Shown piece after piece: positions 52,285 to 60,918 of a stretch of 64,000 nt of DNA. The stretch comes from Terasakiella pusilla DSM 6293 (GTDB taxonomy: Bacteria > Pseudomonadota > Alphaproteobacteria > Rhodospirillales > Terasakiellaceae), in assembly GCF_000688235.1 (NCBI RefSeq), contig NZ_JHYO01000009.1, forward strand, positions 1 to 64,000, written 5' to 3'. Numbering within the stretch: the first letter of the stretch is position 1; the number at the start of each line of letters is the position of its first letter. The notes under the pieces were generated by a model that ran no database searches, was not told the DNA's origin, and worked only from the letters and a program-made list of their open reading frames with translations. The translations under genes were made by a program, and so were the position numbers.

Positions 52285-54096
52285 TCAGGCGTACATGGCC
52301 TCAATCTCGGTCGTGTATTTGTCGGTGATGCTGCTGCGTTTGATCTTCATGGTCGCGGTCACTTCCCCGTCATCATGATCCAGTTCTTTGGTCAGGATGT
52401 GGAACTTGCGGATATTGGCAACCGAGGCCATTTTTGCGTTCCCCTCATTGATCGCTTGCTGGATCAGCTCACGGATGGCGGGGTTTTCCGCCAGATTTTT
52501 GAAGTTGGTGTAAGGGATCTGCTGGGTTTCTGCCCATTGGCCCACGGTTTCCGCATCAATCTGAATGAGGGCAGAGACAAACTTGCGTTGTTCCCCGATG
52601 ACAATACATTCTTTGATGTAGGGGCTTGCCTTCATGGTGTTTTCAATCTCTGTCGGGCTAAGGTTTTTACCGCCCGCAGTGATCATGATGTCTTTTAGGC
52701 GATCCACGATCTTGATTTGATTGTCCTTGATCTCGACCACGTCCCCCGTATGCAACCAGCCATCGACGATGGTTTTTTCGGTCGCTTCGGCGTTTTTATA
52801 GTAACCGGAAAAGACAAGGTCGGACTTGATCAACAATTCGCCGGTTGCCGGATCGGTCTTGGCTTCTGCGCCGTGGACCACTTCGCCCACCGTGCCAAGG
52901 ACAAGATTATCCATGCGCTGGGCGGTGACCATGCCTGTGGTTTCCGTTTGTCCATAAACTTCCACCAAGGGCAGGCCGATGGTGCGGAAGAAGTTGAGGA
53001 TAAACGGCGAGACAGGGGCCGCACCGCTGAGCACGATATGGGATTTGCGCAAGCCTACAAAATTTTGCAACGCGCGGAAGAACAGCCAGTAACAAATCTG
53101 GAACTTGATCTTATCGGACAGGCTGCGTTTTTCAGGGGGCGTGAGGCTGAACGGTTCGCACCATTTTAAGGCTTTTTCATATAGTGAATAGCGCAAGCCG
53201 CCCGCTTCGACCATTTTAATATGGATGGTGGCTTGTAGCTTTTCCCAAATCCGTGGCACGCCGAGGAAAAAGTCGGGGGCAACTTCGCGCACGTCTTCTT
53301 GGACAGTACGGATGGATTCCCCGAAGTTGACCTGATAGGCCCCGTAAAGTGCGCCATAAACGGTCAAGAGCTGTTCTGCAACGTGGCACAAGGGCAGATA
53401 AGATAGATAGGTCTGTCCGGGTTTGACATTCAGGCTGCGCACCACGGCTTCGCCTTGGGCGCGCATGTTTTTATAGGACAGCATGGCCCCTTTGGGACGA
53501 CCTGTGGAGCCAGATGTGTAAACCATCAGGCCAATGTCATCCAAGGTTTGCTTGGCAAGATCGGCTTCCAGGGTGCCCGCGTGGGCCGCCATCAGTTCGG
53601 CCCCTTTTGCCAACACATCATCAAACAGGACGACTTTGTCGGCAGGGTAGGCGCGAAACCCTTTTTTCTCCATCACGATGATCTTGTGGATTTTGGGCAG
53701 GTGATCCCAGCTATCCAGAATTTTATCGGTTTGTTCCTGATCCTCACAGACCACGGCTTCAGCGTCCGCATGTTCCAGAACATAGGATACTTCTTCAGCG
53801 GGGCTGGTCGGGTAGACACCGACGGAGATTGCGCCCAGAATGTTGGCCCCCATTTGTGCGGTGACCCATTCCCAGCGGTTTTCCGACAGGATACCCAGAT
53901 GGCCTTTTTTGGTTACGCCCAGTTCGCGCAGGCCCAAGGCAAAGCAGCAGCTGCGATAATAGTAATCGCGCCATGTAATCGGCTGCCAGATGCCATGGTC
54001 TTTTTGACGCAAAGCCACCCCGTTCGGGTTGGTGTCAGCATGGCTTTTCAACATCTGTGGGACGGTTAATTCGGGAATTGTCATCATCGCATTCAT
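52285..54096 (-). CDS. Long-chain acyl-CoA synthetase (AMP-forming)
   Basis: This 603-residue adenylate-forming ligase is longer than the one at 1518 and of the FAA1/bubblegum-like long-chain type. The ATP loop is YTSGSTGRPKGAM. GYYKNAEATEKTIVDGWLHTGD and KDIMITAGGKNLSPTEIE are the hinge and C-terminal segments. It activates the acid brought in by the Liv-type transporter encoded just upstream. Two further ATGs (MMTIP) lie three and four codons in; none has a clear ribosome site. Confidence 0.9.
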   Translation of the reverse strand: MNAMMTIPELTVPQMLKSHADTNPNGVALRQKDHGIWQPITWRDYYYRSCCFALGLRELGVTKKGHLGILSENRWEWVTAQMGANILGAISVGVYPTSPAEEVSYVLEHADAEAVVCEDQEQTDKILDSWDHLPKIHKIIVMEKKGFRAYPADKVVLFDDVLAKGAELMAAHAGTLEADLAKQTLDDIGLMVYTSGSTGRPKGAMLSYKNMRAQGEAVVRSLNVKPGQTYLSYLPLCHVAEQLLTVYGALYGAYQVNFGESIRTVQEDVREVAPDFFLGVPRIWEKLQATIHIKMVEAGGLRYSLYEKALKWCEPFSLTPPEKRSLSDKIKFQICYWLFFRALQNFVGLRKSHIVLSGAAPVSPFILNFFRTIGLPLVEVYGQTETTGMVTAQRMDNLVLGTVGEVVHGAEAKTDPATGELLIKSDLVFSGYYKNAEATEKTIVDGWLHTGDVVEIKDNQIKIVDRLKDIMITAGGKNLSPTEIENTMKASPYIKECIVIGEQRKFVSALIQIDAETVGQWAETQQIPYTNFKNLAENPAIRELIQQAINEGNAKMASVANIRKFHILTKELDHDDGEVTATMKIKRSSITDKYTTEIEAMYA

Positions 54097-54120
54097 CTTA
54101 ATACTGTTTCCGTTCTTGCT

Positions 54121-54936
54121 TTAAGAAAGCCAACGCTTACGGCGCTTGTAGTGTTTTACATCGCGGAAGGATTTGTTTTCTTCTTCCCCATGTCCGCCCA
54201 TACCAAGGTAAAATTCCTGCACATCGGCATCATTGGTCAGCACGTCGGTCGGCCCGTCGAGCACGATCTTGCCGGTTTCCATGATGTAGCCGTAATCGGA
54301 GACGGCAAAGGCCATGGCGGCATTTTGTTCGACCAGCAACATGGAGGTGCCCTGTTCGTTATTGATGCGGGCAATGATGCTGAAAATCTCTTCGGTGAAA
54401 AGCGGGGACAGACCCAAGGAAGGTTCATCCAGCAAAATGATTTTCGGGTTGGCAATCAGGGCGCGCCCGATCGCGAGCATTTGTTGTTCCCCACCGGACA
54501 GATAGCCGGCAAGACCGTCGCGGCGTTCGTACAGCCGCGGGAAATATTCATAGACCAGCTCGAAACGTTTTTTGGCTTCGATCAGATCGTCGGCGTAGGT
54601 GGCGGCCGTGAGGTTTTCTTCAACTGTCAGGTCTTCAAAGACGCGGCGGCCTTCCATGACATGAAACAGGCCACGGCGTACCAGTTCGTGTGGTTTGTCG
54701 CCTTTGACGGATTGCCCGTCAAACAGGATTTCCCCTGAATTCAGCTCGCCTTTTTCCAGCTCCAGCAAGCGGGAGATGGCTTTGAGTGTGGTTGATTTCC
54801 CAGCCCCGTTGGAACCGAGGAGGGCGACAATCGCCCCCCTTGGCACGGACAGGGACAAGCCGCGCAATACCTGAATGGTGTTGTTATACACAACTTCGAT
54901 ATTACGAATGTCCAGAATTGGATCTGCGCTTGTCAT
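54121..54936 (-). CDS. livF: LivF-type ABC transporter ATPase
   Basis: This 271-residue ATPase is of the branched-chain amino acid (HAAT) family. Walker A is GSNGAGKST at 41-49, the signature is LSGGEQQMLAIGRAL, Walker B is IILLDEPSLGLSP. The C-terminal tail is about 35 residues longer than a typical LivF and rich in lysine and arginine. It pairs with the LivG at 58117. Transporters of this family also carry aromatic or fatty-type acids; the acyl-CoA ligase downstream suggests a carboxylic acid rather than leucine. Confidence 0.92.
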   Translation of the reverse strand: MTSADPILDIRNIEVVYNNTIQVLRGLSLSVPRGAIVALLGSNGAGKSTTLKAISRLLELEKGELNSGEILFDGQSVKGDKPHELVRRGLFHVMEGRRVFEDLTVEENLTAATYADDLIEAKKRFELVYEYFPRLYERRDGLAGYLSGGEQQMLAIGRALIANPKIILLDEPSLGLSPLFTEEIFSIIARINNEQGTSMLLVEQNAAMAFAVSDYGYIMETGKIVLDGPTDVLTNDADVQEFYLGMGGHGEEENKSFRDVKHYKRRKRWLS

Positions 54937-54947
54937 TTAGTCTCTCC

Positions 54948-56120
54948 TTAGTCCAGACGGATCCAGTCAGATGACGGAACCATTTGTTTTTTGGACAGGT
55001 CATATTGGTAAACGCGACCGATCGGCACAGAGTTGCCTTTTACAGTGACCGGAATACCCATCAAGCCACCTGTATCGAAGTCTTTAATGGCTTCCAGACC
55101 TTCGTGCAGGTTCGGGCCGTTCAGTTCTTTACCGGCTTTGATGACGTTACGGGCTGCTTCTGCCATCATGATGGTGCTGAAGAAACCTTGCATGTAGGCG
55201 TTGCTCTGGTACGTGTCGCGCATGGAGCGAATTTTCTCCAGCATCGGTGCGTTTTCAGCTTCGGTGTAGTAGTAGTTGTAAGGCATCACACCCATAAAGC
55301 CGTCTGCGATCTCGCCCATTTTACCAACCATCTGGTTATCCATGGACCAGAATGTCCCCATGAACTTTGTGTCCAGCCCCATAGAACGGGCTTGACCGAT
55401 AAATTCAGGGATCGGGGAGAGAACATAGCCATGGAAGATCACGTAATCAGGACGCGCACGACGCATTTTCAACACTTCAGTTGAGACATCCACACCACCC
55501 GGTGCGGTGGAGATCACCAGGTTCAGATCAAGGCCCAGCTCTTTGGCTGTAGCTTTTGCGCCTTCAACCGGATCGCGGCCAAATTCTGTTTCAGAATGCA
55601 CCAGCCCCACTTTCGCGCCCGGCTTTTCGTTGGCGATGTGCTTCATCAAGATGCCGACCATATCCACATAGGTTGGCCCCGGGATGAAGATGTTCGGGTA
55701 TTTTTCAGGGTCGTTGAGTTCTGATGCGAAAGATGCACCCGTCATCAACGTCTTGCCGGAGCGATCCAGTTCTGGGGAGATTGTCTTCGAAAAGGCGGTG
55801 GAGTCCCCGTAATAGAGGTTCACATCATGCTGGCTGGTGATTTTGTTGTAAGCCGCAACGGATGCATCCACTTTGTAGGCTGTATCTTCGGGAACGTAGA
55901 CCAGTTTGTGACCTTCGATCCCACCGGCATCGTTGATGATCTTAACCGAGTCTGTGATCCCAGCGTGGATGCCGACACCGGCGAAGGCAAAGACGCCTGT
56001 CAACGGAATGGACCCACCCAGTACGATATCCTTTTTATCGGATGCCTGTGCGGCACCGGTGATCAGACCGGCTGCCAGAAGTGCCCCTGTGGCACGTTTT
56101 GCTACCTTTAGAATTGACAT
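54948..56120 (-). CDS. Liv-type ABC transporter binding protein
   Basis: This 390-residue periplasmic protein has a signal peptide at about 1-26 (GAAQA) and the two-lobe receptor fold of LivK relatives. IVLGGSIPLTGVFAFAGVGIHAG, the ligand-site start, lies at about 33-54, and LVHSETEFGRDPVEGAKA follows. It is placed between livM and livF, not first in the operon, and has no hairpin after it, unlike the four other binding-protein genes here. The ligand is probably the carboxylic acid activated by the ligase at 52285 (inference). Confidence 0.9.
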   Translation of the reverse strand: MSILKVAKRATGALLAAGLITGAAQASDKKDIVLGGSIPLTGVFAFAGVGIHAGITDSVKIINDAGGIEGHKLVYVPEDTAYKVDASVAAYNKITSQHDVNLYYGDSTAFSKTISPELDRSGKTLMTGASFASELNDPEKYPNIFIPGPTYVDMVGILMKHIANEKPGAKVGLVHSETEFGRDPVEGAKATAKELGLDLNLVISTAPGGVDVSTEVLKMRRARPDYVIFHGYVLSPIPEFIGQARSMGLDTKFMGTFWSMDNQMVGKMGEIADGFMGVMPYNYYYTEAENAPMLEKIRSMRDTYQSNAYMQGFFSTIMMAEAARNVIKAGKELNGPNLHEGLEAIKDFDTGGLMGIPVTVKGNSVPIGRVYQYDLSKKQMVPSSDWIRLD

Positions 56121-56184
56121 TTGATACTCCCTGTCAGGTTGCTTTTTAAATGATAGTTTTTGACATTTTTTGGTCTTGTTGATC

Positions 56185-57228
56185 TCAGGTCTTAAACGGC
56201 CAGAGATGGAAGAACCGTCTGATATTGCGCCATATTTCGGCTAATCCATCAGGTTCGAAAATAAGGAAGATGATAATCAGTCCGCCAAAGACGATGATCC
56301 GCACCGGCGACATAACCGCGACCGCATCCGGCCAGATGGGGGAGAGAACGCCGACCATCATTTTCAGCACTTCCGGCACCATAGTCATAAAGACCGCGCC
56401 CAAAACACTGCCAAGGATGGAACCCATCCCGCCAACGATAATGGCGGCAAGGAAGAAGATCGACATGGTCAGCGGGAAGCTTTCCGGTGTGACAACGCGG
56501 AAGAAGTATGCCCACAAGCCACCTGCAACCCCTGCGTAGAAGGAAGAGATCGCAAAGCTTAACAGCTTGTAGCGCAGCAGGCGGATGCCCAAAACTTCTG
56601 CGGAGATATCGCGATCACGGATGGCGATAAAGGCGCGTCCAATGCGGGTGCGAAACAGGTTTGCCGCCCCAAACAGCATGATCACAGTGATCGGCATGAT
56701 GATCCAGTAGACTTGATCCGGTTGGATAAATTCAAAGCCGAACAAGGATGCCGGTGGCATGGAAAGACCGGAGACACCACCTGTGACCGATGTCCAGTTG
56801 GCAAAGACAAAGTGCAGGATGACGGATGCCGCAATGGTGGCAATGGCAAGATAAAGCCCTTTGACGCGCAGACTTGGCAGGCCAACGACAATCCCGATCA
56901 CAGCAGCCAAGCCACCCGCAACCAATAGGTTGAGCAGGAATGGCGTGCCGAGCTTAATTTCCATCAGGGCAACGGTGTATGCGCCGACGCCCATAAAGGC
57001 GGCCTGACCCAGACTCACCAATCCGGTAAAGCCTGTCAGAATGTTCAGTCCCGCTGTGGAGACAATGTTGATCAGGACAAGGCAGACCAGATAGCTGGCA
57101 TATTGTCCGGTGAAGAACGGCAGCAGAAGCAATCCTGCGAGAAGGGCAAACATCCAGCCCCGCTGCACTTTCGTGTCGAATAACGCCGCATCGGCGATAT
57201 AACTTTCTTTTACTGTACCAATACGCAT
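56185..57228 (-). CDS. livM: LivM-type ABC transporter permease
   Basis: This 347-residue inner-membrane permease has about ten helices and the family segments ILTGFTGLVSLGQAAFMGVGAY and FIAIRDRDISAEVLGI, the ATPase-contacting part. It pairs with the LivH gene four bases upstream. Length is typical. Confidence 0.93.
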   Translation of the reverse strand: MRIGTVKESYIADAALFDTKVQRGWMFALLAGLLLLPFFTGQYASYLVCLVLINIVSTAGLNILTGFTGLVSLGQAAFMGVGAYTVALMEIKLGTPFLLNLLVAGGLAAVIGIVVGLPSLRVKGLYLAIATIAASVILHFVFANWTSVTGGVSGLSMPPASLFGFEFIQPDQVYWIIMPITVIMLFGAANLFRTRIGRAFIAIRDRDISAEVLGIRLLRYKLLSFAISSFYAGVAGGLWAYFFRVVTPESFPLTMSIFFLAAIIVGGMGSILGSVLGAVFMTMVPEVLKMMVGVLSPIWPDAVAVMSPVRIIVFGGLIIIFLIFEPDGLAEIWRNIRRFFHLWPFKT

Positions 57229-57232
57229 CTAC

Positions 57233-58111
57233 TTATAACCGTTCAATTTCATGTGTACCGAAAAGCCCATACGGACGGATGACAAGGACAACGACCAGCA
57301 ACATAAAGGTCGCGAGCATCTTAAATTCCCCCCCCAGATAAGCCCCGGCGTAAGTTTCAATCAGGCCGACCAGAATACCGGCGATGAGGGCCCCCAGCAG
57401 ACTGTCCAGACCGCCCACAATGACGACCACAAGGACGGACAGGCCATAGACACCCATGTCAGGTGAAATCCCACCGATGGAACCGACCAGAATACCCGCA
57501 CCAGCTGCGATCATGGAGGTCAGCACCCAAACGGAGGAAAAGACTTTGGGAACGTTGATCCCCATGGAATAGGCTGCGGCCTGATCGCCAGCCGTTGCCC
57601 GCAAGGCAACCCCACCGCGCCATGTTCTGAAGATGATCAGGAACAGGCCGACAACGATAGCGGCGATCAAGAAGGCATAGCCAACTTTGGGCGAGAGATA
57701 GGCATCAAGGATAAAGATCGGGTCTTTCGGCATAAATTCGATGAGACGCTGCGGGTTTGCCCCCCAGATGATCTCAACAACCCCAATGAGGACACTGCCA
57801 AGGCCAATGGTGATCATAAAGATGGAGATCGCGCTTTCGCCCAACATGGGACGAATGATCGCACGCTCCACCACACCGCCGACAAGGCCCGTGACAAGGA
57901 TTGCCAAGATGATGCTGGCCCAGATCGGCAAGGCCAGACCGGCACTAAATCCCATAAAGACGTAGGCACCGAGCATCAGGATTTCGCCAATCGCCATGTT
58001 GACCACACGGGTGGCTTTGTAAATCAGGACGAGGGCAAGACCTGTCAGAGCGTATAAACCGCCACTGCCCAGACCCGCCAGACCGATTTCGGAGAAGAAC
58101 AACCAATCCAT
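57233..58111 (-). CDS. livH: LivH-type ABC transporter permease
   Basis: This 292-residue membrane protein has about eight helices and the family segments GLALVLIYKATRVVNMAIG and GVALRATAGDQAAAYSMGIN. With LivM it forms the channel. It starts five bases after the livG stop. Confidence 0.93.
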   Translation of the reverse strand: MDWLFFSEIGLAGLGSGGLYALTGLALVLIYKATRVVNMAIGEILMLGAYVFMGFSAGLALPIWASIILAILVTGLVGGVVERAIIRPMLGESAISIFMITIGLGSVLIGVVEIIWGANPQRLIEFMPKDPIFILDAYLSPKVGYAFLIAAIVVGLFLIIFRTWRGGVALRATAGDQAAAYSMGINVPKVFSSVWVLTSMIAAGAGILVGSIGGISPDMGVYGLSVLVVVIVGGLDSLLGALIAGILVGLIETYAGAYLGGEFKMLATFMLLVVVLVIRPYGLFGTHEIERL

Positions 58112-58116
58112 AACCG

Positions 58117-58977
58117 TTATTTCCCCTCTTTGAATTTTTTACGCAAAGCGGCAACATCGCCGGACCCAAGATAAGCGGAGATCACATCGGGATGGCTTTG
58201 CACCTCATGGGGCAGGCCTTCGGTGATAACCTGACCGAAGTTGATACAGACCACATGATCGGATAGGTCCATGACCAGCCCCATATCGTGTTCCACCATT
58301 AAAACGGTCACGCCCCATTCTTCCTTCACATCGAGAATGAAGCGGGCCATATCTTCCGTTTCTTCACGGTTCATGCCTGCGACAGGTTCGTCCAGCAGAA
58401 GGATTTTTGGCTTCATGGCAAGGGCGCGGGCGAGTTCGACGCGTTTTTGCAAACCATAGGACAAGGCCGCGACGGACTGATTACGGATGTGATCAATCTC
58501 TAGAAAGTCGATGATCTTTTCTTCAACTTCCTTGCGCAGCTCGGCTTCTTCGCGGCGGGCGCGACCAAAATATAACAGGGCGTCCAGCGGATTTGTCTTC
58601 ATATGGGCGTGACGGCCAAGCTTGATATTGTCCAGCACGGTCATCCCTTTAAACAGAGCGATGTTCTGGAAGGTACGGGCCATCCCCAACTCGGCACGAT
58701 CCGGTGCCGGAACATTGTTCATCGTTTGCCCGAGGAATTTTACCGTTCCTTCATTGGGCGTATAAAAGCCGGAGATTGAGTTGAAAAGCGATGTCTTCCC
58801 CGCACCGTTCGGCCCGATTACCGAAGTAATGGAGCCTTCTTTCACACTAAAAGAAACATGGGACAGGGCTTTCACCCCGCCAAAGGCCAAGGAGAGGCCT
58901 TGGACACCCAATATTTCCCGACCTTCGGTGTGAAGGGTGGGGGAGACTTCCTGTTCTGATACTTGCGACATTTGCAT
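58117..58977 (-). CDS. livG: LivG-type ABC transporter ATPase
   Basis: This 286-residue ATPase has Walker A GPNGAGKTS at 55-63, GMARTFQNIALFKGMTVLDN, the signature LSYGLQKRVELARAL, and Walker B ILLLDEPVAGMN. The signature is degenerate (SYG for SGG), as is usual for LivG. An N-terminal extension of about 20 residues precedes the domain; a start at the second methionine is possible. It is the first transporter gene after the GntR regulator. Confidence 0.92.
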   Translation of the reverse strand: MQMSQVSEQEVSPTLHTEGREILGVQGLSLAFGGVKALSHVSFSVKEGSITSVIGPNGAGKTSLFNSISGFYTPNEGTVKFLGQTMNNVPAPDRAELGMARTFQNIALFKGMTVLDNIKLGRHAHMKTNPLDALLYFGRARREEAELRKEVEEKIIDFLEIDHIRNQSVAALSYGLQKRVELARALAMKPKILLLDEPVAGMNREETEDMARFILDVKEEWGVTVLMVEHDMGLVMDLSDHVVCINFGQVITEGLPHEVQSHPDVISAYLGSGDVAALRKKFKEGK

Positions 58978-59002
58978 TTTTGTATTCCAGATCGTTCCCT
59001 GT

Positions 59003-59740
59003 TTATTTTTCCATCCAGTATTTTGGATTTACTGGTGCGTCAAAATTGACACCGGCGCCTTCCAGACCTTTTTCAAAGTCCAGAATGTGCTTTTTCATCC
59101 AGTGAAAGGCTTTGTCCCTATCCTTGTTTTCCAGTGCGGACACGAGAATGGAATGGGCTTCCAGCAGGCGTTTGGCCCCGATTTCGGTGTTCTCGAAAAT
59201 CTGCTGGGTAGAGGCGTAGATGAGTTGTCCGACTGGTTCGTAGGACATGATCATCACGTTATTGTTGGTGGCATGGGCCAGCATGGTATGAAATTCCATA
59301 TCCAGCCGCGCCAGTATTTCCGGTGCGTCCAGATTGGCTTCGGTTTCAGCAAGGTTCTGATGCAGTTTTTCCAGCAGCTTTTCGGACCCGCGTTGCAAAG
59401 CGCTGTCGATGGAAGCCATCTCCACATAGCACAGATGTTCCACCAGTTCTCGGTAGGTCACGCGCTGCATAATGAGTGAACGGCTGATATGTTCATTGAT
59501 AAAGCTGCTTTTGGGCTGACCCACACTGAGGCGACGCCCCTTTTCACGGGTCAGCAATCCCATATGTTCCAGAACCCGCACACCTTCGCGGATTGAATTA
59601 CGGCTTAGGCCGAACTGTTCTTCCAGTTCTGCCTCTGTGCCGATCTGATCTCCAAGCGAGAGTTCCCCGCTTAAAATCTTAATTTCAATCGCTTCAATCA
59701 CCTGATTATACGCAGGTTGAACTGATAACTTTTGAAACAT
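59003..59740 (-). CDS. GntR/FadR-family transcriptional regulator (Liv/beta-oxidation cluster)
   Basis: This 245-residue FCD-type GntR regulator has a winged helix DNA-binding domain at about 10-72 (IEIKILSGELSLGDQIGTEAEL and REGVRVLEHMGLL) and an all-helical FCD effector domain at about 85-235. The start at 59740 follows a strong GGAGG; the long upstream frame has no such site. It is the first gene of the minus-strand cluster and has a palindromic operator 53-63 bases upstream. It is paralogous to the protein at 60041. An acyl-CoA or organic acid is a likely effector. Confidence 0.92.
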   Translation of the reverse strand: MFQKLSVQPAYNQVIEAIEIKILSGELSLGDQIGTEAELEEQFGLSRNSIREGVRVLEHMGLLTREKGRRLSVGQPKSSFINEHISRSLIMQRVTYRELVEHLCYVEMASIDSALQRGSEKLLEKLHQNLAETEANLDAPEILARLDMEFHTMLAHATNNNVMIMSYEPVGQLIYASTQQIFENTEIGAKRLLEAHSILVSALENKDRDKAFHWMKKHILDFEKGLEGAGVNFDAPVNPKYWMEK

Positions 59741-59792
59741 ACTCAGTCCTCCCTGTTTTTTTATCGGTTTTAAGTATGTTTGGTTCGTCCAT

Positions 59793-59803
59793 TTGTCGGA
59801 CAA
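59793..59803. promoter_or_regulatory. GntR operator copy 1
   Basis: TTGTCGGACAA is a perfect 5-1-5 inverted repeat (TTGTC, G, GACAA). It is of the TTGT-N-ACAA size usual for FCD-type GntR proteins and lies upstream of the minus-strand GntR gene. Confidence 0.7.
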
Positions 59804-59937
59804 TTGGACTTTACGATAAAATGTTCGGCTGACAAGCGTTTTTTTGAACAAGTTTATGTGCAGCGCAGCGATGCCGCTGATTGCTTCGGGTTTTGAAATT
59901 ATGAATTTGGAAAAGAGGACTAAACGGTTCGGTCCAA

Positions 59938-59948
59938 TTGTCGGACAA
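59938..59948. promoter_or_regulatory. GntR operator copy 2
   Basis: A second TTGTCGGACAA, identical to the copy at 59793 and 145 bases away. Flanks also match in part (CCAATTGTCGGACAATTG here). It lies closer to the plus-strand GntR gene, so either regulator may control both promoters. Confidence 0.7.
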
Positions 59949-60040
59949 TTGAGCGATTCTATGCAAACTTTGAATGACATTTGCAAAAACCCTAACTATA
60001 TTGCGACAAAGGGCCGCGCATTACCTGCTATAAAGGTCCA

Positions 60041-60832
60041 ATGACAACCTCTAGGTTACCTATGAAACAGAACATATTTGAGAAGATCGAAATCCTACCG
60101 GCTTACCGTCAAGTTGCGGACGCAATCGAAGCGCAGATTATGAAGGGCGAGATTAAACCGGAAGAACCGATCGGGACCGAAGCCGACCTCGTCGCCCAGT
60201 TTGGGGTTAATCGATCGACGGTGCGCGAAGGAATACGACTTCTGGAACAAAGCGGGATGTTGCGTCGGGGGGAAAAGCGTCGCTTGTATGTGTCCTTGCC
60301 GGGGTATGATAAATTGGCAACCCGGATCAGCCGCTCACTTGTTCTGCATAAAGTCACATTTAGAGAACTGGTGGAAACGCTGGAAATTCTGGAACCTAAC
60401 ACCATTGCCATGGCGGCGAAAAATATCACCAACGAGCAGCTCGACCGGATGGCAAAGAATATCGAGCAAACAGAAGAATTGCTTGAGGATCGTGATATGT
60501 TGTCGAAACTGGATATGGAATACCATTCCCTGATCGCAGAAGCGGCGGACAATAAAGTCTTCCTGCTTGCGCGCGAGCCTGCGGGCCTGCTGATCTATCC
60601 GGCGACACAATATATCTTTGAAGCGGTGCCGGAAGCACCGTCGCGTCTGTTGGATGCCCATAAAAAAATGTTCGAAGCCTTAAAGACCAAGGATGTGGAA
60701 CAGGCCCGCACATGGATGGATAAGCATGTGCGTGACTTCGTCAAAGGTCTGTTGAGAACGGGGGCAAACTTGGATGGTCCGATCGCAAAACCCCATCTGG
60801 ATCATCTGCTCAGCCTAGATACCTACCTTTAA
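60041..60832 (+). CDS. GntR/FadR-family transcriptional regulator (paralogue)
   Basis: This 263-residue FCD-type regulator has a DNA-binding domain at about 20-85 (IGTEADLVAQFGVNRSTVREG) and a helical effector domain after about 100. It is an evident paralogue of the divergent regulator at 59003. AAAGG lies at proper distance before 60041. A start at 60062 would make its beginning align better with the paralogue and is possible. It converges with the TRAP operon downstream, which it may regulate. Effector unknown. Confidence 0.9.
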   Translation: MTTSRLPMKQNIFEKIEILPAYRQVADAIEAQIMKGEIKPEEPIGTEADLVAQFGVNRSTVREGIRLLEQSGMLRRGEKRRLYVSLPGYDKLATRISRSLVLHKVTFRELVETLEILEPNTIAMAAKNITNEQLDRMAKNIEQTEELLEDRDMLSKLDMEYHSLIAEAADNKVFLLAREPAGLLIYPATQYIFEAVPEAPSRLLDAHKKMFEALKTKDVEQARTWMDKHVRDFVKGLLRTGANLDGPIAKPHLDHLLSLDTYL

Positions 60833-60840
60833 AAAGGGGT

Positions 60841-60882
60841 GCGCCGCCGACCAATGTTTGGGGAAACATCAATGGACGGCGC
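60841..60882 (-). terminator. Hairpin terminating the second TRAP operon
   Basis: GCGCCG (60841-60846) pairs with CGGCGC (60877-60882); an inner ATGTTT/AAACAT stem lies at 60854-60869. On the minus strand it is followed by CCCCTTTTT, so it would end the TRAP transcript. The plus-strand side lacks a T-run. Confidence 0.55.
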
Positions 60883-60918
60883 GGGGGGAACCGATAAATC
60901 GGGTAGGGAGTATGTCCC

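Larger units (their letters stand above)
59741..60040. promoter_or_regulatory. Divergent promoter region between two GntR genes
   Basis: This 300-bp region contains no gene. It holds two copies of a palindromic operator and candidate promoters for both directions, for example ATGACA (59974-59979) and TATATT (59997-60002), 17 bases apart, for the plus-strand gene. Confidence 0.55.

Noticed and set aside
59741-59986. N-terminal extension of 82 residues on the minus-strand GntR protein
   Set aside because: It would run through the operator region, is absent from the paralogue, and the ATG at 59740 has a strong GGAGG site.
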